Assembly: GCF_004363095.1 (NCBI RefSeq)
Contig: NZ_SNYO01000001.1
Coordinates: forward strand, 930,001 to 994,000
Direction of reading: 5' to 3'
Length of the DNA stretch: 64,000 nt
DNA from: Actinomycetospora succinea
GTDB lineage: Bacteria > Actinomycetota > Actinomycetes > Mycobacteriales > Pseudonocardiaceae
Part shown: positions 36,369-47,529 of the stretch, one piece after another
Position numbering within the stretch: the first letter of the stretch is position 1
Layout of the letters: the number at the start of each line of letters is the position of its first letter
The notes under the pieces: model-generated
Seen by the model: only the letters and a program-made list of their open reading frames with translations
Databases searched by the model: none
What the model was told of the DNA's origin: nothing
Made by a program: the position numbers and the translations under genes

Positions 36369-36863
36369 GTGGCGCGGGTGGGTCGGTCGGAGACGACGGA
36401 GACGGTGCGGCGCAACCGCGAGCTGCAGCGACGCTTCTACGGCGAGCCGCTGGGCGACCGGCTGCGACGCCTCCTCGGTGCGCTCGACGTCTCGCAGGCG
36501 GCGCTGGCCGCCGCGCTGGGCGTCAGCTCGCCGATGCTCTCGCAGCTCATGAGCGGCCGACGGGTCAAGATCGGGACGCCGGCCGTGTACGGGCGGCTGG
36601 TGCTGCTGGAGCAGGCGGTGCCCCGCAGCGCCCTCCACGACCCGGCCGCCGTGGAGCGGCTCCTCGCCGCCGTCCGGGCCGCCGAGCCCCGTGCCCCGAC
36701 GAGCACGTCGACGACCACCCAGGGCTCGTACGACCTGCTCCGCACGGTCGCCGGCCCCGACGAGCTGGCCCGCGCGGCCGACACCCTCGACCGCGGCTTC
36801 CCCTCGCTCGCGGGCATCCTGAGACAGGCGGCGAGCCTCGAGGCCCCGGAGCCGGGCCGCTGA
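36369..36863 (+). CDS. Helix-turn-helix DNA-binding protein
   Basis: A 164-residue XRE-like protein commonly found between ribF and rpsO in actinobacteria. The HTH is at about 35-70 ([33 protein letters not shown]); the rest is helical and low in conserved residues, with a Thr-rich linker. No ligand or dimerisation domain recognised. GTG 36369 was chosen as the first start after the 88-nt spacer from ribF; several downstream GTG codons exist. It may regulate itself or the rpsO-pnp region; nothing in the sequence shows which. Confidence 0.8.
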   Translation: MARVGRSETTETVRRNRELQRRFYGEPLGDRLRRLLGALDVSQAALAAALGVSSPMLSQLMSGRRVKIGTPAVYGRLVLLEQAVPRSALHDPAAVERLLAAVRAAEPRAPTSTSTTTQGSYDLLRTVAGPDELARAADTLDRGFPSLAGILRQAASLEAPEPGR

Positions 36864-36890
36864 CGGGAGCGTCGGACCCGTCGGTACACT
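36861..36890 (+). promoter_or_regulatory. rpsO promoter
   Basis: TGACGG (36861-36866, overlapping the HTH gene stop) and TACACT (36885-36890) are spaced by 18 nt, the best sigma-A-like pair in this part of the window. The leader to rpsO (36898-37060) is about 165 nt; S15 often represses its own mRNA, but I could not identify a specific pseudoknot. Confidence 0.5.
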
Positions 36891-37060
36891 GGGAGCTGTT
36901 TCGCCTGGCTGCGGTCCGTGGTGGCCGGGCGGCGGGTGGTCCCTCTCGAAGGACAGGCCCCCGCGAGTGCGTCGTCCGCATCCATCCTCGCCACGGTGGG
37001 GTGCTGGCGGTCGGCGCCCATGCTCACGGCACCGACGACAGCAGACTGGAGCACCACCCC

Positions 37061-37330
37061 GTGGCACTGACCACCGAGCAGAAGAAGGCGACCCTCACCG
37101 AGTACGGCGTCCACGAGACGGACACCGGGTCGCCCGAGGCGCAGGTCGCGCTGCTCACGCAGCGCATCGTGCGGCTCACCGAGCACCTCAAGATGCACAA
37201 GCACGACCACCACTCCCGCCGCGGACTGCTGCTGCTGGTGGGGCGTCGTCGTCGCCTGCTGAAGTACGTCGCCTCCGTCGACGTGGCCCGCTACCGCTCG
37301 CTCATCGAGCGGCTGGGGCTGCGTCGCTGA
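37061..37330 (+). CDS. rpsO: 30S ribosomal protein S15
   Basis: Primary 16S rRNA-binding protein that organises the central domain of the small subunit. GTG 37061 yields exactly the standard 89 residues: [64 protein letters not shown] and [12 protein letters not shown]. All conserved rRNA-contacting positions ([16 protein letters not shown]) are present. The next gene, pnp, follows after a hairpin and a 270-nt spacer, the usual rpsO-pnp arrangement. Confidence 0.97.
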   Translation: MALTTEQKKATLTEYGVHETDTGSPEAQVALLTQRIVRLTEHLKMHKHDHHSRRGLLLLVGRRRRLLKYVASVDVARYRSLIERLGLRR

Positions 37331-37365
37331 GCCTCCGGACGGAGCACCCCTGAACCCCGCGCACC

Positions 37366-37403
37366 CACCGCGCCGACCGGCCGAGACGCCGGCCGGCGCG
37401 GTG
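37366..37403 (+). terminator. rpsO terminator hairpin
   Basis: caccgcgccgaccggc (37366-37381) pairs with gccggccggcgcggtg (37388-37403) with one mismatch and a 6-nt loop, 35 nt after the rpsO stop. Confidence 0.75.
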
Positions 37404-37452
37404 GCGTGCGCAGAACCCTTATCCGGCCCCGCTGCCACCCGCCACGTCTCCG

Positions 37453-37520
37453 GGACGCCCGCGCGTCGTCCGGTCCTCGGTAGTGGCCCTGGGACGACAG
37501 AGCACTCTTCTGGGCGTCCC
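37453..37520 (+). promoter_or_regulatory. Structured pnp leader
   Basis: gggacgccc (37453-37461) is complementary to gggcgtccc (37512-37520), enclosing 50 nt that include tcggtagtgg. PNPase commonly controls its own mRNA through a leader stem cut by RNase III. Here only the pairing is seen. The remainder to 37600 ends in the ribosome site gaggagaa. Confidence 0.35.
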
Positions 37521-37600
37521 CGGGCTTCGATCGAAGACCGGCCGCGTGGCGTGACCGCCGTGGTCGGGCGCGGTAGGGGCCCTGCAGAGGAGAACCCCGC

Positions 37601-39894
37601 ATGACCGAGACCGACTCGGGAGTCCACGAGACCACTGCGGTCCTGGACAACGGTGCCTACGGCACCCGCACCGTCCGCTTCGAGACGGGCCGGCTGGCCC
37701 GCCAGGCGGCCGGCGCCGTCGTCGCCTACCTGGACGACGACACGATGCTGCTCTCCGCGACGACGGCGTCGAAGCGGCCGAAGGACAACTTCGACTTCTT
37801 CCCGCTGACCGTCGACGTCGAGGAGCGGATGTACGCCGCGGGCCGGATCCCCGGCTCGTTCTTCCGCCGCGAGGGCCGCCCGTCGACCGACGCGATCCTC
37901 ACCTGCCGGCTCATCGACCGGCCGCTGCGCCCGACCTTCACCTCGGGCCTGCGCAACGAGGTCCAGGTCGTCATCACGGTCCAGAGCCTGGACCCGAAGG
38001 ACCCCTACGACGTCCTGGCCATCAACGCGGCCTCGGCGTCCACCCAGATCTCCGGGCTGCCCTTCGACGGCCCGATCGGCGCCACCCGCGTCGCCCTCAT
38101 CAACGGCCAGTGGGTCGCGTTCCCGACGTGGGAGCAGCTCCAGGGCGCCGTGTTCGACATGGTCATCGCCGGCTCGGTGACCAAGGACGGCTCGGACGTC
38201 GCGATCGCCATGGTCGAGGCCGAGGCCACCGACCACGCGTGGCAGCTCGTCGGCGAGGGCGCCCAGGCGCCCACCGAGGAGATCGTCGCGGCGGGCATGG
38301 AGGCGGCCAAGCCGTTCATCCGCACCCTCTGCGAGGCGCAGAAGGAGCTCTACACCGCGACCGGTGTGACGACGAAGGACTACCCGACCTTCCCGGCGTA
38401 CCAGGACGACGTCTTCTCGGCGGTCGAGAGCGCGGTCGGCTCCGACCTCGACGACACCTTCAAGATCACCGGCAAGCAGGACCGCGACGAGGCCCAGGAC
38501 GCGATCAAGGACCGCCTGGTCTCGGAGCTCTCCGGCAAGTTCGAGGGCCGCGAGAAGGAGATCGGCGAGGCGTTCCGCTCGCTGACCAAGAAGACCGTCC
38601 GCCAGCGGATCCTCTCCGACGGCTTCCGCATCGACGGCCGCGGCACCACGGACATCCGTCCGCTGGCCGCCGAGGTCGAGGTCATCCCGCGGGCCCACGG
38701 CTCGGCCCTGTTCGAGCGCGGCGAGACCCAGATCCTGGGCGTCACCACGCTGAACATGCTCCGTCTCGAGCAGACGATCGACTCGCTCGGCCCGGAGACG
38801 ACCAAGCGGTACATGCACCACTACAACTTCCCGCCGTTCTCCACCGGCGAGACGGGCCGCGTGGGCTCGCCGAAGCGCCGCGAGATCGGCCACGGCGCGC
38901 TGGCCGAGCGGGCCCTGGTGCCCGTCCTGCCGACGCGCGAGGAGTTCCCCTACGCGATCCGCCAGGTCTCCGAGGCGCTGGGCTCCAACGGCTCGACCTC
39001 GATGGGCTCGGTCTGCGCCTCGACGATGTCGCTGCTCAACGCCGGTGTGCCGCTCAAGGCGCCGGTCGCGGGCATCGCCATGGGCCTCGTGTCCGGCGAG
39101 GTCGACGGCAAGGAGACCTACGTCGCGCTCACCGACATCCTCGGCGCCGAGGACGCGTTCGGTGACATGGACTTCAAGGTCGCCGGCACCAAGGACTTCG
39201 TGACGGCCCTGCAGCTCGACACCAAGCTCGAGGGCATCCCGTCCGAGGTGCTCGGCCGGGCGCTGACCCAGGCCCGCGGGGCCCGCCTCGCGATCCTCGA
39301 CGTCATGGCCGAGGCCATCGACGCGCCCGACGAGATGAGCGAGTTCGCGCCGCGCATCACCACGGTGAAGGTGCCGGTCGACAAGATCGGCGAGGTCATC
39401 GGCCCGAAGGGCAAGATGATCAACTCGATCACCGAGGAGACCGGCGCCGACATCTCCATCGAGGACGACGGCACGATCTACGTCGGTGCCGCCGACGGGC
39501 CGAGCGCCCAGGCCGCGATCGACAAGATCAACGCCATCGCCAACCCGCAGCTGCCGAAGATCGGCGAGCGCTTCCTGGGCACGGTCGTGAAGACCGCCGC
39601 CTTCGGTGCCTTCGTCTCGCTGCTGCCGGGCCGCGACGGCCTCGTCCACATCTCGAAGCTGGGCGGCGGCAAGCGCATCGGCAAGGTCGAGGACGTCGTC
39701 AACGTCGGCGACAAGCTGCGCGTCGAGATCACCGACATCGACAACCGCGGCAAGATCAGCCTCGTCCCCGTCAAGGAGGAGGACGCGGCCGCCGAGGGCG
39801 CCGCGTCGGACGGCGACGCGCCCGCCGCGTCGACCGACGCCGCTCCGGCCACCTCCGGCGCGGTCACGGGCGCCATCGGGGGTTCGTCGCAGGA

Positions 39895-39898
<4 letters not shown>
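37601..39898 (+). CDS. pnp: Polyribonucleotide nucleotidyltransferase (PNPase)
   Basis: Phosphorolytic 3'-5' exoribonuclease of mRNA decay; actinobacterial versions also make pppGpp-sensitive RNA tails. A 765-residue protein with two RNase PH domains ([21 protein letters not shown] in the first; [18 protein letters not shown] and [19 protein letters not shown] in the second), an all-helical linker, a KH domain ([32 protein letters not shown]) and an S1 domain ([34 protein letters not shown]). ATG 37601 has gaggag. The GTGA overlap couples it to the M16 peptidase. Confidence 0.97.
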
Positions 39899-42583
<2,685 letters not shown>

Positions 42584-42592
42584 GGGCGCTCC

Positions 42593-43186
42593 TCAGGTCA
42601 GCAGGGGGAGATCCAGGTCGTCCAGCGAGGGCTCGGGGCGGAACTCCAGGTCGAGGCCGCCGGCCACCCGGATCTCGCGCAGCGGCCGCCCGCCCGCGTC
42701 GAGGGTGCGGACGGTGCCGTCGGGGTCCCAGCCGGCGCGCTCGTAGAACCGGCGCGAGGCGGTGTCGCGCTCGGGCACCCAGGCGATCGCGCGCGTCGCC
42801 CCGGCGGCCCGCAGCGCCGCCGCGGCCTCGACCAGCAGGCGTCCCGCATGCCCGCGCCGGCCCCAGCGTGGCTCGACGAGCAGCGCCGCGACCGCGGCCA
42901 CCGAGGACGCGTCGTCGGGCACGGCGCCCGCGGCGTCGGCGAGGTCGTCGGGTGACGCCGGCCCGGCCGCGCAGAAGCCGACCAGCGCGTCGCCCTCGGT
43001 CGCGACCCACACCGCGCCCGCGTCGATCGGGCCCGCCCACCCCGCCGCGACCGCGTCGACGTCGAAGCCCTCGACGGCGCCGGGCGGCAGCAGGTCGGCG
43101 TAGGCGGAGGTCCACACCGTGCGCTGGACGTGCGCGACGGCCGCGGCGTCCTCGGCGGTGGCGAGGCGGACGGAGGCGAGCGCCAT
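42593..43186 (-). CDS. GNAT-family N-acetyltransferase
   Basis: A 197-residue acetyltransferase. It starts SVRLATAEDAAAVAHVQRTVW, typical of the GNAT fold; the acetyl-CoA-binding motif A is AALLVEPRWGRRGHAGRLLVEAA, and motif B is TASRRFYERAGWDPDG. The acceptor may be a small amine, a peptide or a protein N terminus; nothing shows which. ATG 43186. It precedes the hypothetical gene at 41996-42583 and diverges from the carbonic anhydrase gene over a 79-nt spacer. Confidence 0.88.
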   Translation of the reverse strand: MALASVRLATAEDAAAVAHVQRTVWTSAYADLLPPGAVEGFDVDAVAAGWAGPIDAGAVWVATEGDALVGFCAAGPASPDDLADAAGAVPDDASSVAAVAALLVEPRWGRRGHAGRLLVEAAAALRAAGATRAIAWVPERDTASRRFYERAGWDPDGTVRTLDAGGRPLREIRVAGGLDLEFRPEPSLDDLDLPLLT

Positions 43187-43265
43187 GCCCCGAGACTAAG
43201 CGGAGCTCAGGGATCCGGATCACCCCACGGTGCGCGCCGGGGACGGTCTCGCCAGGATCGGGGGC

Positions 43266-43757
43266 ATGACGGCGACCGACGAGATGCTGACGGCCAACAA
43301 GAGCTTCGCGGCGGGCTTCGACAAGCCCGGCCTGCCCGGCCCGCCCTCGCGCGGCGTCGCGGTCGTGGCCTGCATGGACGCGCGCCTCGACGTCTACCGG
43401 GTGCTGGGCCTGGGCGACGGCGAGGCCCACGTCATCCGCAACGCCGGGGGCGTGGTGACCGACGACGTGCTGCGCTCGCTCGCCGTGAGCCAGCGCAAGC
43501 TGTCGACCCGCGAGGTCGTCCTGCTGCACCACACCAAGTGCGGGATGGCGACGTTCACCGACGACGACTTCGTCGCCGAGCTCGAGTCGGAGACCGGCCA
43601 GAAGCCCACCTGGGCGCCCGGCACGTTCCGCGACACCGAGCAGGACGTCCGTGACTCGGTCGCCGCCGTGCGCTCGAGCCCGTTCCTCGTCCACACCGAC
43701 GGCGTGCGCGGGTTCGTCTACGACGTCGACAGCGGGTCGCTGACCGAGGTCGCGTGA
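43266..43757 (+). CDS. Beta-carbonic anhydrase (Rv1284-like)
   Basis: Zinc enzyme interconverting CO2 and bicarbonate. A 163-residue protein with zinc ligands Cys36 (CMDAR), His89 and Cys92 (HHTKCG) and the Asp38-Arg40 dyad; the order VIRNAGGVVTDDVLRSLAVSQR is typical. It closely resembles the short mycobacterial beta-class enzyme Rv1284 in layout and in the FVYDVDSGSL ending. ATG 43266 was preferred to an in-frame start at 43230. The next gene (MetF-like) overlaps its stop by 4 nt (GTGA), so the two are coupled. Confidence 0.93.
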   Translation: MTATDEMLTANKSFAAGFDKPGLPGPPSRGVAVVACMDARLDVYRVLGLGDGEAHVIRNAGGVVTDDVLRSLAVSQRKLSTREVVLLHHTKCGMATFTDDDFVAELESETGQKPTWAPGTFRDTEQDVRDSVAAVRSSPFLVHTDGVRGFVYDVDSGSLTEVA

Positions 43758-44512
43758 CCCTGGACATCACCGCCGAGCTGGACGTCCCGCACCGCCCGGA
43801 CCTCACACCGGTCGGACGCCAGCTCGACGCGCTCGCGCCGGTCGCCGCCCGGTTCCTCGTGCCGGACAACGCGACGGCGCGCGCGGCGGTCGCCGGGCTG
43901 GTCGTCGCCGCCGAGGTCCGCCGGTGCGGGCACGAGGCGGTCGCGGTGCTCAACGCCCGCGACCGCAACACCCTCGGCCTGCGCCGCGACCTGCTCGGCC
44001 TGCTGGCGCTCGGCGTGCACGAGGTCCTGCTGCTGCGCGGCGACCAACCGGACCAGGAGGGCGAGGACGGCCCGCTGACGGTGGGCGCCATGCTCCGCGA
44101 GGCCCGCGCGCTGGCCGCGGAGCACGAGGCCACCCTGCGCGTCGGCGTGGTCGCGGCTCCTGGGCGCGACCTGCCGGCGTGGAAGCGCGACGCCGACGTG
44201 GTCTGGCTCGCGCCCACGTTCTCGGTGCCGGCGGTCGCCGACTGGCGGGCGCGGCACGCCGACCTCGAGCAGCCCGTCCGCGCCGGCGTCCTGGTCCCGA
44301 CCGGGCCACGGATGGCCCGGGGCGTCGCGGAGGGCATGGACCTCGACCTGCCGGACCACGTGGTCGACGCCCTGGAGCAGGACGAGACCGCCGGCGTCGA
44401 CCCGGCCGTCGAGCACGCCCTCGCCCTGCGCGACGCCGGGGTCGACGGCATCCACCTCGTCGCGGTGAGCCGCTACCGCGAGGTCGCCGACCGGCTCGCC
44501 GGGCTCGTCTGA
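43754..44512 (+). CDS. Methylenetetrahydrofolate reductase-like protein (short)
   Basis: A 252-residue TIM-barrel protein related to MetF. It has the folate/FAD-barrel motif AVLNARDRNTLGLRRDLLGLLALGVHEVLLLRGDQP and GAMLREARALAAEHEATLRVGVVAAPG. It is shorter than MetF (about 290-300) and lacks the usual N-terminal SFEFFPP strand, starting instead DITAELDVPHRPDL. It may act in C1 metabolism or bind a related pterin. GTG 43754 is coupled to the carbonic anhydrase. The last 40 nt overlap the converging WS/DGAT gene. Confidence 0.75.
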   Translation: MTLDITAELDVPHRPDLTPVGRQLDALAPVAARFLVPDNATARAAVAGLVVAAEVRRCGHEAVAVLNARDRNTLGLRRDLLGLLALGVHEVLLLRGDQPDQEGEDGPLTVGAMLREARALAAEHEATLRVGVVAAPGRDLPAWKRDADVVWLAPTFSVPAVADWRARHADLEQPVRAGVLVPTGPRMARGVAEGMDLDLPDHVVDALEQDETAGVDPAVEHALALRDAGVDGIHLVAVSRYREVADRLAGLV

Positions 44513-45753
44513 GCTGCGCTGACCAGCAGGTCGGCCTCCGCGCCCAGCCCGTCGGCGAGCACGTCGACGTCGGGCACGAGGCCGGGGTCGACGGTCACCC
44601 CGAACGACAGCACGTCGACCATCGAGGCGGCGGTGACCCGCAGCGCGTGGTGGAACCCGATCTCCGCGAGGGGCCAGGTCGCGCGGACCCGGCGGCCCAG
44701 CACCGCCACGGGCTCGCGGGGTCCGGGCACGTCGGACACGCTCACGGTGAACGCGCGCGCCGTGGCCCGCAGGCGGTCGCAGACACGGCGCAGGGGCGGC
44801 GAGACGTCGGCGAGGTGGTGGAGCAGGTCGTCGAGGAGCGCGGCGTCGCGGGCGTCCTTGCGCGCGGTCGTCAGCTCGTGGACGGCGCGCAGGCGCTCGA
44901 GGGGATCGGTGACGTGCACCGGCAGCGGGAGGTCGAACGCCGAGTCGCGGTTGCCGGCCGACGGGTCCTCGCGCGGCAGGCTCACCGGGACGCGGACGCG
45001 CAGGTCGGTGACCGTGCCCGCGTGGTGGTCGATCCACCGCCGGAGGCCGCCGGCCAGCACCGCGAGGAACGCGTCGTTGACGGTCGCGCCGACCGAGCGG
45101 GCGGCGGCGTGCAGGGCGGCGAGGTCGGTGTCGACGAACGCCACCCCGCGCCGGGTGGAGATCTCGCCGTCGAACGGCGAGTGCGCCCGCCCGACCGTGA
45201 ACTCGCGCGCGATGACGCCCGCGAGGTGGGCCCGGCGTCGCTCGTGGTCGGCGCGGATCGTGGCGGCGTGACCGGCGGCGGCGGGCGGCTCCTCGTCGTA
45301 GAGCACGGTGTGCGACAGGCGCGTCATCGTCGCGCCGTCGGCGAGGGCGTGGTGGACCCGCCAGAGCAGGGCGGTGCCGCCGCCCGCGAGCGGGGCGACG
45401 TCCATGGACCACAGGGGCCGGGACCGGTCGAGGTGCTCGGCGAAGCGCTCGGCCACCAGCGCGCACAACCCGGCGTGGTCGTAGGGCCCGCCGGGGGCGT
45501 CGACGACGTGCTCCGCGAGGTCCAGCTGGGCGTCGGGCACCCAGACGGGCTCGCCGTCGCTCTCGTCGAGGCGGTAGCGCAGCTCGGGCGCGGCGGGGAG
45601 GCGCTCGGCGATCCGGGCGCGCATCCCGGCGGCCGTCACCGGCGGGCCGACGAGCATCGCCGCGTGCAGGACGTGGCCGACGACGGTGGTGCACTCGAGG
45701 TCGAGGATGGCGCGGTCCTCGGTGCCCAGAGGGATGCTGAGCGGGATGCTCAC
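44473..45753 (-). CDS. Wax ester synthase/diacylglycerol acyltransferase (WS/DGAT)
   Basis: Acyl-CoA-dependent acyltransferase making wax esters or triacylglycerol. A 426-residue protein with the catalytic motif VHHALADG (HHxxxD) in the N-terminal domain, preceded by the RPLWSMDVAPLAGGGTALL strand. The C-terminal WES domain contains NDAFLAVLAGGLRRW, RVPVSLPRE, NRDSAFDLPLPV and VSVSDVPGPREPV. Slightly shorter than typical (450-470). GTG 45753 overlaps the CoA-transferase stop by 4 nt; the pair forms a two-gene operon that may link short-chain acyl-CoA turnover to storage-lipid formation. Confidence 0.9.
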   Translation of the reverse strand: MSIPLSIPLGTEDRAILDLECTTVVGHVLHAAMLVGPPVTAAGMRARIAERLPAAPELRYRLDESDGEPVWVPDAQLDLAEHVVDAPGGPYDHAGLCALVAERFAEHLDRSRPLWSMDVAPLAGGGTALLWRVHHALADGATMTRLSHTVLYDEEPPAAAGHAATIRADHERRRAHLAGVIAREFTVGRAHSPFDGEISTRRGVAFVDTDLAALHAAARSVGATVNDAFLAVLAGGLRRWIDHHAGTVTDLRVRVPVSLPREDPSAGNRDSAFDLPLPVHVTDPLERLRAVHELTTARKDARDAALLDDLLHHLADVSPPLRRVCDRLRATARAFTVSVSDVPGPREPVAVLGRRVRATWPLAEIGFHHALRVTAASMVDVLSFGVTVDPGLVPDVDVLADGLGAEADLLVSAAQTSPASRSATSR

Positions 45754-47039
45754 AGGTACCCCAGGGTCCGGGCCGCCGCGGTGAGCTCGTCGCGGAAGCG
45801 CGGGTGCGCGATCGCGATGAGGCGCGCGGTGCGCTCGGCGATCGTGGCGCCGCGCAGCTCGGCGACCCCGTACTCGGTGACGACGTTGTCGACGATGTTC
45901 TTGAACGTCGTGACCGCGGCGCAGGGCTGCAGCTGCGGGACGATCCGCGACACGGTGTCGTCGTGGGTCGCCGAGTGCAGCACGATGAACGCGGCGCCGT
46001 GCTCGGACATGATCGCGCCGCGCGCGTAGTCGGGCTGGCCGCCCGAGGACGAGAAGTACGAGCTGCCGAGCGACTCCGAGGCGCACTGGCCCAGGAAGTC
46101 GACCTCGAGGGTCGCGTTGACCGCGCGGAACTGCGGCTCGCGGGCGACGTTCCAGGGGTCGTTGGTGTAGTCGACGGGGTGGTACTCGACGCCGGGGTTG
46201 TCGGCGACGAAGTCGTAGAGGCGCTGGGTGCCCAGGCTCGACGTCGTGATGATCTTGCCGCGGTGGGTCGCCTTGCGGGTGCCGGTGATGACGCCGGCCT
46301 CGACGAGGTCGACGAACCCGGTGCCGAACACCTCGGTGTGCACGCCCAGCTCGCGGTGGTCGCCGAGGGCGGCGAGCACCATGTCGGGCACCGCGCCGAT
46401 GCCGATCTGCAGGGTCGCGCCGTCCGGGATGCGCTCGGCGACGAACCCGGCGATCGCCCGGTCGCGATCGGTCACCTCGGGGCTCGGCGGCACCACCAGG
46501 GGACGGTCGGCCTCGCACCAGCCGACCACGTCGCTGATGTGGAGCTGGTTGGCGCCGAAGGTGCGCGGCATCTGCGCGTTCACCTCGACGAAGAACGGCA
46601 CCTCGCCGATGAACGCCGCGGTGTACGTCGCGTCGGTGCCGAGCGAGAAGTAGCCGTGCCGGTCCGGCGGCGACACCGAGGCGACCACGAGGTCCGGGTT
46701 GGCCGCCCGGCGCAACAGGCGCGGGACGTCGCTGAAGTTGTTCGGCACGAGGTCGCAGCGACCGGCGCGGAAGGCCTCACGCGTCGCGGGGGACAGGAAC
46801 CACGACACGTGCCGCAGCCCCGGGATCTTGCCCTCGATGGACGGCCGCGAGCGCGGCGCCAGCATCTGGTGCACCCGCACGCCGTCCAGCCGGTCGCCGG
46901 CGGCCTCGAGGGCGTCGAGCACCGTCGCGGGCTCACCGTTGAACGAGTTGACGACGATCTGGCTGCCCGGGCCGACGTGGTCGAGGACGGCCTCGGCCGG
47001 TCGGCGCGCGGCGGCGATCATGTCCGGGAGGGAGGGCAC
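45750..47039 (-). CDS. Acetyl-CoA hydrolase/4-hydroxybutyrate CoA-transferase family protein
   Basis: A 429-residue class I CoA-transferase/hydrolase. The two alpha/beta halves are visible: IVVNSFNGEPATVLDAL and RSRPSIEGKIPGLRHVSWF in the first, then IPDGATLQIGIGAVPDMVLAALGDH, the HTEVFGTGFVDLVEAGVITG active-site region with the catalytic Glu, and SSYFSSSGGQPDYARGA. It probably moves CoA between acetate and a 3-4-carbon acid, or hydrolyses acetyl-CoA. GTG 47039 is the likely start. Upstream of and coupled to the WS/DGAT gene. Confidence 0.88.
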   Translation of the reverse strand: MPSLPDMIAAARRPAEAVLDHVGPGSQIVVNSFNGEPATVLDALEAAGDRLDGVRVHQMLAPRSRPSIEGKIPGLRHVSWFLSPATREAFRAGRCDLVPNNFSDVPRLLRRAANPDLVVASVSPPDRHGYFSLGTDATYTAAFIGEVPFFVEVNAQMPRTFGANQLHISDVVGWCEADRPLVVPPSPEVTDRDRAIAGFVAERIPDGATLQIGIGAVPDMVLAALGDHRELGVHTEVFGTGFVDLVEAGVITGTRKATHRGKIITTSSLGTQRLYDFVADNPGVEYHPVDYTNDPWNVAREPQFRAVNATLEVDFLGQCASESLGSSYFSSSGGQPDYARGAIMSEHGAAFIVLHSATHDDTVSRIVPQLQPCAAVTTFKNIVDNVVTEYGVAELRGATIAERTARLIAIAHPRFRDELTAAARTLGYL

Positions 47040-47113
47040 GCCCCGGATCCTGGGGCAGGGATCTCGCCCTGACCAGCAGGATCGCGGTCCGCGCCCGCCC
47101 GGTCACCCGCTGT

Positions 47114-47386
47114 CTAGACGGAGGCGGGCCGCGGCAACGGCAGCGCCGGGGGCTCGTCGTCGGCGAGACGGGCCTGCCCGGCCGGGTGCTCGACGAGCGC
47201 GAGCACCCGGGACGACATGAACCTCGCGGTGCGCACCGGCGTCCCGCCGCGCGTCACCTCGCTGACCTCGACCACGCCGCGGCCGTGCGCGATGTCCACG
47301 CGCCGCCCGGCCTTCGTCGCCTCGACCTCCCACGTCCGCGTCGCGCCACCGGCGTCGACGACGATCTCCACACGGTCCCCGACCAT
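47114..47386 (-). CDS. Small conserved hypothetical protein
   Basis: A 90-residue protein I do not recognise. It looks like a compact beta-rich domain (VGDRVEIVVDAGGATRTWEVEATKAGRRVDIAHG, then VVEVSEVTRGGTPVRTARFMSSRVLALVEHP) with a Pro-rich tail. ATG 47386 has gaggaccc upstream. Free-standing between the CoA-transferase and the YcaQ-like gene. The spacer upstream (47387-47529) contains a partial copy of the dispersed repeat. Confidence 0.65.
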   Translation of the reverse strand: MVGDRVEIVVDAGGATRTWEVEATKAGRRVDIAHGRGVVEVSEVTRGGTPVRTARFMSSRVLALVEHPAGQARLADDEPPALPLPRPASV

Positions 47387-47449
47387 GGGTCCTCCTCACA
47401 GCGTTTACCCAGGTCAACGCCGGTGCGGGGCTGCTCATTCCGCACTGAG

Positions 47450-47465
47450 TCGATGGTCGAGCTCC
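47450..47465 (-). repeat. Dispersed repeat, partial inverted copy 4
   Basis: On the minus strand ggagctcgaccatcga, a 16-nt exact match to the right half of copy 3 (39912-39937 region). The left half is not conserved. A shorter aagcggagctc match occurs at 43198-43208. Confidence 0.5.
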
Positions 47466-47529
47466 CCTATCGGCGTGCTCCCCTTGATGCTCCGTCCCAC
47501 TGTCGGACCCCTCGGGCAGGATCGGGGAC

